Positions 11,901-23,900 of a DNA stretch of 64,000 nucleotides are shown here, in pieces. Below the pieces are notes generated by a model. That model saw only the letters and a list, made by a program, of their open reading frames with translations. It made no database searches and had not been told where the DNA came from. The translations under genes were made by a program, and so were the position numbers. The stretch covers positions 9,946,501-10,010,500 of the forward strand of contig CM041101.1 of assembly GCA_023079485.1 (NCBI GenBank), given 5' to 3'. Position 1 is the stretch's first letter; each line of letters opens with the position of its first letter. The DNA comes from Archilochus colubris (taxonomy: Eukaryota; Chordata; Aves; Apodiformes; Trochilidae).

Positions 11901-14900
11901 CAAGCTGCTCACCAATTAAGGGCTCGGATAACATAATCAGCAGGCAGTTAGCAAGTTTTAAAATAACATTGTTTGGAAATTAACCTGCTCTTTCCAGGCC
12001 TGGAGGTGTGCTGACCCTTGTTTTGCTCGTGTTGGTAGGTGTCCTGAGTGGTAACAGTGTGTGTACATGAGTGGAATGTGAAATTTATAGAGCATCAGTG
12101 TGTTTAACGAGGGAGTAGCCTCGGGGTGCTGTTACAGAGAGCTGGTAAGGTCTGGATCTGGATGGGGATTTCTCCATGGTTAACAAGTCGCCAAACTCCA
12201 GGTGAAGGTTTTTAAACCATGGATTTGGGGCTGTGGAGTGGGAGAACCTCTGGGATACAATTTAACTCCCCCTGGGAAAGCAGTGGGGGTCAGTTGAGTC
12301 CTGTCTTCATCCCAGGGGGGCAAAAAGGGGATTGGGGTCCATCTGCTTCACTGCAGGCTTTGTGTCCAGTCAGCTCCTGCTGCCACCCAGGATGGGGCAG
12401 CACCACAGAGCACTTGGGCTTCTCACTCCCCAGGTTGGTCTCAGGCTGACCTACAGCCCTTCACTTTGAGACCAAGGTCAGAGAGACCATCAGGACAGAG
12501 TGATGAAGGTTTGGGATGATTCCAGATGTTTTCTGAACGGTCTTTTCATCTCACTGCCTGCCCTTGGCATAGCTCTTTGCATATCAATTGCATGAGATGT
12601 TGGGAATTTTTTGCAGAGCCTTGCTAGGTATGGGTGACACCAGACCATGGCAGCTCCCATCTGCCTGCTTGGTGAGCCCCAAATGCCCATGTGGGGACAC
12701 CCCAGTCTTTACTTTGACATCTGAGTCTTTCTGGTAGGGCAGCTCAGCCTTATTTCCAGCTGGCCATAGGGCCAAGGTGTGATGGTGCTCGTTCAGACTT
12801 GTGAGCCTTTCTCTGGACTCTGCCTTCCTTGGTGCATGGCTTTCTGGGACCTGTTGTAGTGACCCCATCTACAGCTTTAGCCCCTGTCCAGTGGGTTGGG
12901 TCCCCTCCTGTCACCTCCTTGTGTTGGAGAGTGCCCCGTGGGCTGGAGTCTGCAGTGTGGGACGATGTCAGCATTTCCACTTGCATCCTCTGAGGTCTGT
13001 TTGGTACCTCAGTTTCCCTGGTGGAGCTGAATTAGGTGATGGGGGTGCCTGTTGGGAAGTTCAGTGCTTGGTGCAAGAGGTGCAGGATCAGGACCACGAC
13101 TAAAACCTACGTGAGAGGTTTGGGGACGAGGAGGAAACATTTGGCTGGCCCATATGGGGAGCCCTGCCCTGGAACAGACCAGAGTCTTTCCAGCTGGAAG
13201 GAACCTGCTGTGATCATCCATCCCAAGTGATGCACAGCAGGGTTTGTGTTCTGCTCACAGCCCGTGCTGTCCCACGTTTGTGTCTGCAAAGGGCTGTTGG
13301 GAACATGATGCTGGGGAGATGTGAGTGCTGCACGCTCGGGGTCTGCTGCCCTGGCACTGATGTCTGCTTGCAGCTTTCAACCATCGTGTCCTCCCCTCCC
13401 CCCTCTGCAGTTAATATTGGAAAAGTCAGTTAAACAGTTAATGTTTAGGCCCTGGTTATTAGGCTCTCACACATTTCCAGAGAAGGGAGCAGGGCTGCAT
13501 TTTAATGGGAAACTTTCACGCTCAGTCAGGTCGCAAAAATTTATTTGTGCAGAAGTAACTTTCTTTTAACAAGTTTTCCCCCTAATTCCCTTCCCCAAAA
13601 TCTGAATTTAATGGTATTTATATGGGAAATGAATTTATTAAGTTTTAATGATGCCATAACTTTGCCCTTATTTAATAGAAGGGGCACCCTGCAGGCGGGT
13701 GGCCATGTGGTGGTGGGCTGGGTGCTGGAGGAGCACTGTTGGGCCTAGGGATGTAAAGCCAGAGTAGCTGAGAGTGGTGGTGCTGGGCTTTGCTTGGCAC
13801 AAAGGAGCTGTGGCAGGATCAGTCCCAGCTGCTGCTGGGGCTGCAGGGCTGGGCAGTTGCCTGCTGGTTCCTCCTCATCCTCCTCCATGGCTCCTGGAGG
13901 GATGTGACACTGTTTATGTGGTTCCAGCGTGACTGTCATTGAGAGGAGCAACCTCTGTCCACCGTAGCTGTCCCCAGGAGTGGTAACCAAAGGAAAATGT
14001 TCTTTGTTAGCTGCTCTGTCCCATGTCCCAGTGTTGAGAGAGCCAGCATCAGGGGGGTGATGGGTCCCCAGAGAACTTGTGCTCCCCACCAGCATCACTG
14101 CCTGGGGGGGAGAGGAGGGCTGAGTATATCTGAGTGTGCGTGGGTTTATTTTAACCCATTTTTATGGGTTAATTTTTATCTGCTGCCCCTGAGCAGCCGT
14201 GGAGGAGAGAATGTCCCCTACCCACCCTTCCCCACCAGCGCATCCTTGCGCGGGGAGGTCAGGGAAAAAAGATCCTCCTGAAGGCACTCAACGGCCCTTT
14301 AAGCCATGGAATGGCTTCTCTCGGGGCAGGTGGAGGAATGTGGCTGTCGACAGCGAGATTTGCAGCCTGGCTGCCTCCCACCTTCGCGCCCGTCGGCAGC
14401 CGGAGCCCCTCACGGCGGCTTCAGGGCGGGCTGGGAGAGTGACCCCGGGGGGGAAACGGCCCAGGAGGAGGAGGGGGATGCTCTCCCCGGCCCCTATTAA
14501 AATGTTAGACACAGACCTCCAAGTCAAAAGGCAGGGCGACAGACGGCCCTTTCACAGGGCCTGCTGCTCCCCACAAAAGGGGGGTTTCCAGGGGAGGGGG
14601 CAGGAATGCGGGCTGCGGCCGGAGGGCAGAGCCGCCACCATTGTCCCCGCTCCCTCGGCGAGGGCGTCATGTTGACACAGGGATTTCTGCCGGCAAAAGG
14701 TGTCGGAGGCAGAGTCTTCCCTGCCTCCCTCTTTCCCTCCCCTGCCGTTTCCTTGGTTAAACTCGGTAGCAGCAGAAATCCCAGGATACAGATCCCGGGA
14801 GCAGATCTGTCGGAGGTGCTCAGGCTGCGGTTTCCAAGGAGGTGTCGAGGTTTTTGTCGCTGATAACTGGTTCTGGGATCGTTGCTTTGCTTGGGAAAGA

Positions 14901-17900
14901 GAAACCGGCAGTTTTCATGGCTGTGAGGTTGCAGGGATTTGGATCCATCCCTGTCTGGGGGGTGCCCCCTCACCAGAAGAGCCCCAGCAGGAATTGTTCT
15001 GGTTTTTGGAAGGGTTTGTGCCGCGGGGGCACCCGTGTGCTCTGCAGAACTCCCCTCTTCTCCTGTTTATAAATATCAGAGCTAAATATAGCTTGTTTAA
15101 ACTCCTGGTGGCTGCTCAGATCCTAATCTGAGGTTTTATGTGCAGGATTAGAAGAGTGGGATGGTGGGGTCACGCGTGACCCGGGTGGGAGTTTGCCATA
15201 TTTGGCTCTGGGGCAGTGCAGTGTTTAGCCAAAACTTGGGCTGAGGGGGGAAAAAAAAGAAAAAGAAAAAAAAAAAAAAATAAAAAAGAAGAGTTCATCA
15301 GAGCTTAGTGAGATGGTGACATGGGCACTGTGTGTGTGCCTGAGCTCCTGGGAGCAACTCAGCAGGAACTGACCCTGTGCAGGCAGCAGGGCTGTGTCCA
15401 GGGGGGGTGAAAATGGGGATTTACCCCAAAAGGGATGGGGGAGGCAGGGTGGCCACAGGCACCAGCAGTGCTGGGCTGGCGGGTGGCCTGGGGAGGTGGA
15501 AGTTCTTTGTCTCCCCCAAATTCTGGCTTTTCCTTCTGCTGGCTTAAAGAGCTTTTTTTTAAGGGAAAAAGCTTACAAATGAAAAAAATCAAACCAGGGA
15601 GCAGTTGCAAGTGGGCAGCACCAGGGAGGAGAAGAGCAGCCAGGTAACTCAGTGGGGTCTGCCAGACACTGCAGTCTTCAGCTGGGCCACTTGTTTGGGG
15701 ACCTGCCCCAGGAGCTCCCCCCTATCCTGTAGGATGGGCAGTGGGACCATTTGTCAGGCTCAGCCCAGGCTGTGAATATTCCCTGGGAATCCTCCTCTGG
15801 AAGCACATCCTTCGTGGTTGCTCCAGAAATGGGCTCCTCCAAGAAGCAGCAGAGAGTGGGATGAGTGGGGAGAGGGGAGCTGAGCACAGGGACGTTGTCG
15901 GCGCCCACAAACAATGGGGCTGTGAGATTCACACCAGCAGAGGATATGAAAAAACATCAACTGGGGGGGGAGGGAGGAGGGAATTTCATAGCAGCCATTG
16001 TTGAGGGTGGGAACGAGGGGAGTTTTGTCTTGGTCTCTTCCTTCGACATCTTTCATGTTTATTGTGAATGAAGCTCCATTGAAAGGCAGCTCCTTCCCAG
16101 GTAGCCAGAATAGCCTGGCCACTTTGCTTAGTAATGGGATTATATTGTTTTTCATTACAATGGGAACTTTGATTCCCAAACTGTCCTGACTAATGTCTAC
16201 TTAAGAAACAAAACCTTTTGTTTTGGTATTTTTTTCCCCCCTCCCTCCCCTTCATGCTGGTAGGAGGAACAGGGCTCTAACCTGTTTTTCCCCCACTCCT
16301 GTCCATGAGTATATCCAGCTTTGGGAATTCCTTTAGTTTCTCTCTAGATTAAAGTCTGGGTCTTAAAATCTCAATTAGATGGCTTGGGCTAGGTCAAAAA
16401 TGAAATGGAACAAAAAAAACCAAAAAAAACACATCAAAGACTTTGGATTGCACTTTTCTTTTTTTTAATTAAACAAGACTGGAGATCTGCTCTTGCTTTA
16501 TTAACCTGATGTCACTTGAAGTAACCTGCTGCCTTGCCAACCACCCTCCCTGTGTGAAACTCGGTGTTTTTTCCCAGGCTGGTGTCCCGGAATGTTTAAT
16601 AAAGCAGGGCCGGGATGGGATTTCATAAAAAAAACTACCAGTTTGGTCTGGTGCTGTTTTTTGGTGCTGGGAGCCACGTTGTTTGTGGTGTTTGTGGGGC
16701 TGTGCTGGCGCCAGGAGAACTTCGGGGTGCATCACAGGGTCAGGGTGCCCCACACGGGCAAGGGGGCTTCAGGCAGCTCTGCCTGGGCTCTGCTGGGAGC
16801 TGTGGCAAAACTTTTGGTTTCTTAGCAGAGACGTGTGCCAAAAACCACAGAGAGAAGCTGCAGGTGAGGTGTGGTGAGGCTGGGAGGGGGCTTGAGCAGC
16901 ACCCTGGCTGCTAGGGCAGAAGGGAGCATCCATGGCCCCACATATCCCAGGAGCTCAGGGCAACATCCCGAAGTTGGGAGATCAGGGAAAAAAAGATGTT
17001 CCCCATCTCCCTGCATCCATCTTTCTTCTGCCACCCTGAGCAGGAGTTGAGCTGAAGCCTGGACAGGAGCTGAGCAGAAGATGGGACCCAAAGATGGGGG
17101 TGGTGAGCTCTGTTTTCCCAGCAGGACCGATTTTCTGCCCTCCAGTGGCTCTGGAGTGTGCTCCCGGGCTCAGCAGGAGTTTTCTAAGGTGGGCTGGTCC
17201 TGCTGGGAAGCCATCCTGTAAAGAGTTGTGTGTACCTGTGGTTCCTGATGGTGCTCTGTACAGGGAGGGGCTCGAGGGGAGCTGATGGAATAAGATGGAG
17301 TAAAAAGAAGCAGATTTCTTCTCTCGGTGAGATGAAGAGACATCCCATAGCACCAGGCCTTTCTCCAGCCACACTGGAGCTGGGAGAGCTGAGGGTCCTT
17401 CAGGCTGACACCAAGCAGACGTGTCTTAAGGGAAAGGGTGTAACTTCAGGAGCAAGCTGAGGTGTTCTTTCCAGGCTGTGCCAGGCAGGAAGCCACTGGC
17501 ACAACTGGAAAAGTGACTCTTGTGCGTGGGTGCCTGATGGAAAGGGAGCTCAACACCCAGGGTCTGCAGCTGCTGGGCTTGGCAGGCAGTTGTGGTTCCT
17601 GTCCCTAAGCTCAGGGGGTGATGGTTACCCTGGGAGTTGTGGGGACTCTGGGATGGGGTCATGTCACTGCTCTGCATGCAGTGGCTGTGGTCCTGCCTGC
17701 AGCTAAAGGTCACTGCTGCTGGTTACTTCTCCTCCCTCAGCTGTTGCCAACAAACACATGAAATCTGAGTGTCCTGCTCAGGTCTGGCCATTTGCTTTGC
17801 TCCATGGGGTCAGGACTGTGCTGGCCCAGGCATCCACACAGTCACACAGTCCATTGGCTGGTGCAGAGGGCTCTCAGGGTGTGACAGTGCTTTGGTGGGA

Positions 17901-20900
17901 ACCTGCTGGACCATTCAAGGTCACAGTCATGGTTTCTGAACCACTTCTGTGCTGGGGTGGCTCTGGCAGGGACTCTGGGGTGCAGGGAGGGTGGCTCATG
18001 TGGGGTGCTGCACCGTGGTACCTGTACTCCAGAGCAGCATCCCACCCAGCCCAGCCTGTCCTTAGGGGTGGGGGTTGGGGTGGGGGCTGCTCCCTCTGAG
18101 ACCCAGTGCCTGGCTTCTCCAGCACCAGAGACTCTCCTGGCTATGTTAATCTCAAGTGCCCCCAAAATGGGGCTCGAGTGCAGACCCGAGCCTGCCCTCC
18201 TCAGCTTTCCCACGGTGCTCGTACCTTGGGGAAAACAACCACTGCCCTTTATGCTTCCAGCAGATGAGGGTGAGGAAGAGGTTATGTGATAGCAGTGCAG
18301 ATAAGAGGCAGCCTGGACATGGGGCCAGCAGCAGGGATGGGGCTCCCTGCCAGACCCTATCCCCTCCTGCAGTGAGGGGCTGTCCCCTGGACGTGCCCCC
18401 CTCCATGGGATGGCAGTGGGGGACAGTCCCTGCGTGTCCCGTGGCCGTGCTCCAGCTTGCACCTGGTCTTCATTTCACTTGTTGGTTTATTTTGTGCGTT
18501 TTAAACCCCAGTGGGTTTTACCTCCAGGCCTGACACATTCCCAGCCCTCGAGGGGGGATGCCCTGGGAGCAGGCAGGGGAGTGGTGGGTGCTGTGAGTGT
18601 GACAGTTCTCAGCTCTGGGCCAGTTCAGGCTGAGCCCCCTGCATCCAGGGCATCCCCCCCACACCTAACCCCTCGGAAGCATCCCCCAGCCCTGGGATTG
18701 TGCTTGTGCAGAGCTGAACCATCCTGAATTTCAATAAAGTCCCTGTGCTGCCATGCAGTAGCCGTGCTGGGGTGGGCTGTGGGAGCGCTGGGTGTCATCT
18801 GTGCCGGCCGTGGCAGATGGCAGCTTAGCACAGAAAGGAAAACAGCAAAACTCTTGAATTAGTCTGGGATCAGAGGTCACAGAAACATCTGCCTCGGGAT
18901 GCTTTCAGTGCCTGCATTGCTGTGGAAGGACAAAACCTGTTGCTGGTGGGATGGAGGCAAAGCCTGGCCAGGGAGGGAACAAAGGGCCATGGGCATGCAC
19001 AGAGCACCCAGCATGGGGGCTGCAGGGGGTTGGGATGGGCACCCTGAGTCTGCTGGGGCTGCTGGTGGGGTGAAGAAGGGGTGTTGGGTGCCACCAGCAC
19101 ACGTATAATGCAAGGCTGAGGCAGCAGCGTGGCTGCAGAGCGTGGGGGCTCCGATATTTCCGTGGCTCATTCATGCTTTTGATTATATGATGTGCTGAGC
19201 TTTTCTGGAGCCTTTGCTGAAATAACTGCAGCGCTGGGGCCTTGCTTGTAACTTGTTAAGGATGTGCAGCAGACACAACAAATGCACGTGCCCACGCTGA
19301 GCAGATCCAGATTTGGCTTGGGCTTGGAGCTGGGAGTGGGGTGGGAATTTGGGGCCGCTGTTCCCGTTCCCAGACTGTCCCCTGGGATTTGCTGTCTGAC
19401 CCTGGACAAGGCTTTCTCCATCACCCTTCCCATTGCCTGTGAATCGTACTGGAGATTTATGGGTAGGGAGCATGGTGCATTATTAACTGCATCTCCCCCC
19501 TCACAGCAGTCTGTGCTCTGGGTGCTCCTTCAGGGCCAGTGTGGAGGGGGAAGATGTGTTGTAGCCCAGTGTCGTGGGAATCCAGCCCCCAGCCTCTGCC
19601 TGACCCCCCAAAACAAAAAGTCACCAGGATGGACGAGAGCCCCAGATGCTCAGGGGGTGTAAATCAGCGTGTTCACACCTGCCAGGAGCACACACAGCAT
19701 CTGCAGGGGTGGGGACCAGCTGCTGCATCGCTCTCCTGCTTGGTGCCTCGGTGACAGTCCCAGTCCCTTGGTTAGGGCACGTAGAAAATATCCTAGAAGT
19801 GAAGGATTGTGAGATTGTCAGCCCTGAGTCACTCCTCGTGCCAGCAGGGTGCTGGGAGAGGGAGCATTGTACATAGGAGAGGGACTTGGGATGCTCCAAG
19901 GGGAAAGAGAGGGGCTTTTGAGCTTTTCAGCTCCATCTGAAATGGTGGGCTGAGTCGTGGCTGGAGGGTTTGGTGTCTCTTCAGCAGGTTAATGAGTCAA
20001 CGGAAACGTTTCTCAGCTGGGTGCTCAGGGGAGGGAGAGAAAATGAGTATTTTTAGCCATCCCTGCCTGGGTTGGCATCATGCATGGGGCTGGGAGCATG
20101 GCTGAGGGATTTCATGGAGGCTCCTCAGGACCCTGGGGAGCTTGGCTGCCTTTCATTGCCTCAGAGCTGGTTTCTTGTGGCCCTTCTGAGCTGTTTTGAT
20201 CCTGGAGCACCCGCCCTGTCCTCTGCCAACACATATATCTATAATTAAAGCGTAGCTTTAATGTCTCTTATGCTCATTTCCATAAGCTGCTTGGGGTTTG
20301 GTTTGGGTAGCCCTTGCTTGGGAAATGCCAAAGGAAAAACCACAGGGTGATCTTCACCTGGCTGAGCCCGCGGGGACTTCGCATCCTCCACGCCTGCTCA
20401 CCTGGGAGCCCTGACACCACCACCTGCCAGGAATTTTTTATTTTTTTGCAGAAAATATTGCTAAGCTCCCTGGGCTGAACTTCAGGAGAGGTTTTTGGCC
20501 CCTGGAGAAGTAGGTGGATGCATGATGAGGTTGCAGCACAACTGGGAGCTGAATGTGGCTCTGCTGAATCCAGCTTTTCCAGACCTGGGAGAGCTGAAAA
20601 ATCACTATGTTTTAGGCTGTCCTTGTTCTTCACCTGCTTTTTGATCTGTTGCTTTGCATGCAAGGCTTGTCTCCAGGCTTCCCTTTGCAGCTGAGACTCT
20701 CTAAAGCTTCTGTGGTCAAAGGGTTTTAAATGCATCTCCAAAATCTCTGTCTGTGAGTGAACTCTGGGACTGGGGCAGCAGGAAAACAGCAAAATTCATG
20801 GCTTGGGTCATCAGCCACTCTCCTCCCTGCCTGGTCTCAGCCTGGCTCTTGCAGACTTGGGCAGGAATAGCATTGGTTCTGTGCAGAAGCATCTACAGAT

Positions 20901-23900
20901 GCTGCAGAAGTGGTGTTGGAGCCATGGGGTGCTTGTGGGCATGTCCCAGGCAGTGTTTTGTGGGAGCAGCGGGGTGTCCAGTGTCCTTGTCCCTTGCTGA
21001 GGAGCAATATCTCTATCATGATAGAAGTGTCTCTGCCCTCAGAGTTGTTTTGCTCTGAAGCTTTGAAAAGAAACTGAGATGACTTGGAAATCATGGGAAG
21101 AGTTTGGGAGTGCTCTGGTGTGATGTGTGCAAGGGGTGTGTAATGTCCCGGGGATTTTGAGGGTGCCTCTGTTGTATTGCTTTTTTTTTTTCATGAAGAT
21201 TTGCTTCACCAGCACTTCTCAGGGGCTGGAAATGCCCCCCTGGCAGGAAAAACACAGTGTAGGAATGTACCCCAGTGCCCCCTGCCCATGTGTGCCCATC
21301 GCCCAGCTCAGCCCCTCTGGTCTGAGCCCATCCCTTCCTGAGCTGTGACCATAAACCAGATCTTAAACCATATAAAAATATTAAAAAGTCTCCCAATTCC
21401 GTGAAACTTGAGGTGTTTCCTGAAACAAAAGCCTGGGAAGCACCTTCAGTCAGGAGCTCCAGAAGAGTTTCTCCAATCAATAATTAACCTTCTGTCTGAT
21501 ATCCATGCCCAGGCTTGGGCTGGGCATTGCTTTGCCTTCCCATTTATAATCTGGCTCTGATTTGGCTTCCCAAACCACCACTTGTCTTCCCTGGAATTGG
21601 AAGCAATCAGAAAGCTAATTGAGTGGGAGGGCTTCCAGCTCCACACCCCTCTCCTTGCCTTTATTTAAATCCCACGGTGCAGGAACCCCACTCCCAGCCC
21701 TTGTGCCACCGGGAAACCCGTGCAGAGCATCCTCCTGCTCCTGCCGGCCCTGCCTGGCACATCCAGGAGCCAGATCCCAATCCTGGGTTGTGGTGGTGGT
21801 TCCTGTGCTCTGGCAGTTCCCGCATTGCCCTCGGGGCAATTTGTCCAGCAGCATTTCCCCCCTCCCCCCTTTATTCCTTTATTCCTTTTTTTTTTTTTTT
21901 TTTTCCTTCTTTTTTCCTTTTTTTTCTTTTCTTTTTTTCCCTTTTTTTCTTTTTTCTTTTTTCTTTCTTTTTCTTTTTTTTCTTCTTTTTTCTTTTTTAT
22001 TCTTCTTTTTCTTTTCTTTTTTATTTTTTTCTTTTTTCTTTTCTTCTTTTTCCTTTTTTTCTTTCTTTTTCTTCTGCCTTCTTTTTTCTTTTTTCTTCTT
22101 CTTTTTCTTTCTTTTTATTTTCTCCTTTTTCCTTTCTTTTTTTCTTTTTTCTTCTTTTTTTCTTTTTTTTCCTTTTCTTTTTTCTTTTCCCCTTTTTTTT
22201 TCTTTTTCCTTTTTTTTTTTTTTTTGTTTCTTTTTTTGCGCCTTTTTCTCCTATTGGAGAATCTCGTGACACTTCCCTGTCCGCCAGCCGCCACCAGAGC
22301 CCGGAGGATTGTTTTAAGAAAAAAAGCGTGTGTGGTGCGGGGAGGCGGGGGGGGAGCGGGGCTTTTACCAGATGACTGCACACTTGAGCGGTTTGCCGGC
22401 GGCGTGCCTCTGCCGCCCGGCCCCGCACAATGGCCTCTCTCTCTCTCTCTCTCTTTCTCTTTCTCCCTCTCCCTCCCCCCATCCTCCTCTCCCTTTCTCT
22501 CTCTCTCTCGGCCAGCCCTGGCCCCAGCTCTTGCATTCCCCCATGGTTCAGCCACCCAGAAGCATCCTCGCCCCATGGCCGAGGCGCCCCGGACTCGGAG
22601 CCGCCGTCGAGCCGGGCATGGACCGCGGGCGCCGGCAGCTGCTCGGCCTCATTAGGATGCACACCTGCTCCCCGCCGCCCTTTGTGTGCCGAGCAGATGC
22701 CCTGATTTATTATTATACACATTTTCTTTTTCATTTGGCCTGGATAATGCCGTCTCATTAACTCAAAATGTCTCCGAATCCTGACAAATTCTCACACAAT
22801 CCCCAACAATGAAATCAGAATTGGGTTAAAAAAAAAAAAAAAAAAAGAAGAAAAAAAAAAGGGGGGGGGGGGAGTTGGGGGAAGAGGAGAAAGGGGGAGA
22901 GAGCCTGAAACGTGGTCCTGCTGCTGGCACAGCTCCGGGTTGGGGCCAGCTGAAGGTTGGGGGTTTGCTGGTTGTGCTCCACCAGAGGAGCCCCAGGTTT
23001 TGAGGTTTGCAGGCTGGTGGGGTTTGCTGGTGGGTTTGGGGCTTTGGCATTCCCTGTGACCCTTCCTGCTCACCCCAGAGGGCTGCCTGCCCACTGCTGG
23101 AGCTTTGGATGCTGTGGGCTGCAAGGTGCCTCCAGCTTGGGTGGCGATGGGTGTGGGCACATGGTGGGTACTACAGTGGGGAGAGTGATCCCCAGGTGCT
23201 GTTGTCTTCTCTGGCTGTCCCCTCCAGCAGTTGTTGCCTTTTCCTGAGCTCACAGGAATGCATTTAACCCTCTCCCCTCCCCCCAAGATTTCTGTGTTCA
23301 AGGCCTCTGATACTAGCCAGCAGCTCAGCATGAGCTGAGAGTAGTGTGCTCTGCTCTACCACGATGGCATTGCCATCATGGTGTGGGACAGCATCTCCTC
23401 AGCCCTCCCATGCCCTACACAAGGGCTGTTCAGGGCAGAAAACCCCCTTTTGAAGTGGTGTAACATGAGTGGAGGCAGTGGAGGGAGAAGCACACAGCAT
23501 CTCATGTTGCAGACGTGATACAGGAGGGGTTGTGCTGGGCAGGTGCTGGAGGCCCTTGTCCCCAGGACCTTCATTGGATGTCAGGTGCCTTTGGTCTCCC
23601 TGTGCACAGCTTTGCTCTGTCCACCCTTTCTGGGGGGCCTGCTCCCCACTCTGCAGGGTTTTGCTGGCCCCATGTCCTGCCCAGCCTTGCTGGGATGGCC
23701 AGGAGAGTTGTCCTTGCAGTTGCTCCAGCCCTGTCAGCCACTGGTGACAGATGGTTGAGCTGGTGGCACATCAGGGACCTTTTTTCTCTGGGCCCCTACT
23801 CAGAGGGGACACAGCAGCCATGGCCACACATCCCTCCTTGCCTGGGGTTTGTCTTCAAGGAGGATCTCAACGTTAGATCCTGTTTGAGTGACTTCTTAGG

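Noticed and set aside
21619..22758. Phe/Ser-rich plus-strand and Lys/Glu-rich minus-strand open frames
   Set aside because: They are translations of the polypyrimidine tract and adjacent GC-rich intron sequence, with no domain and no splice or start support.
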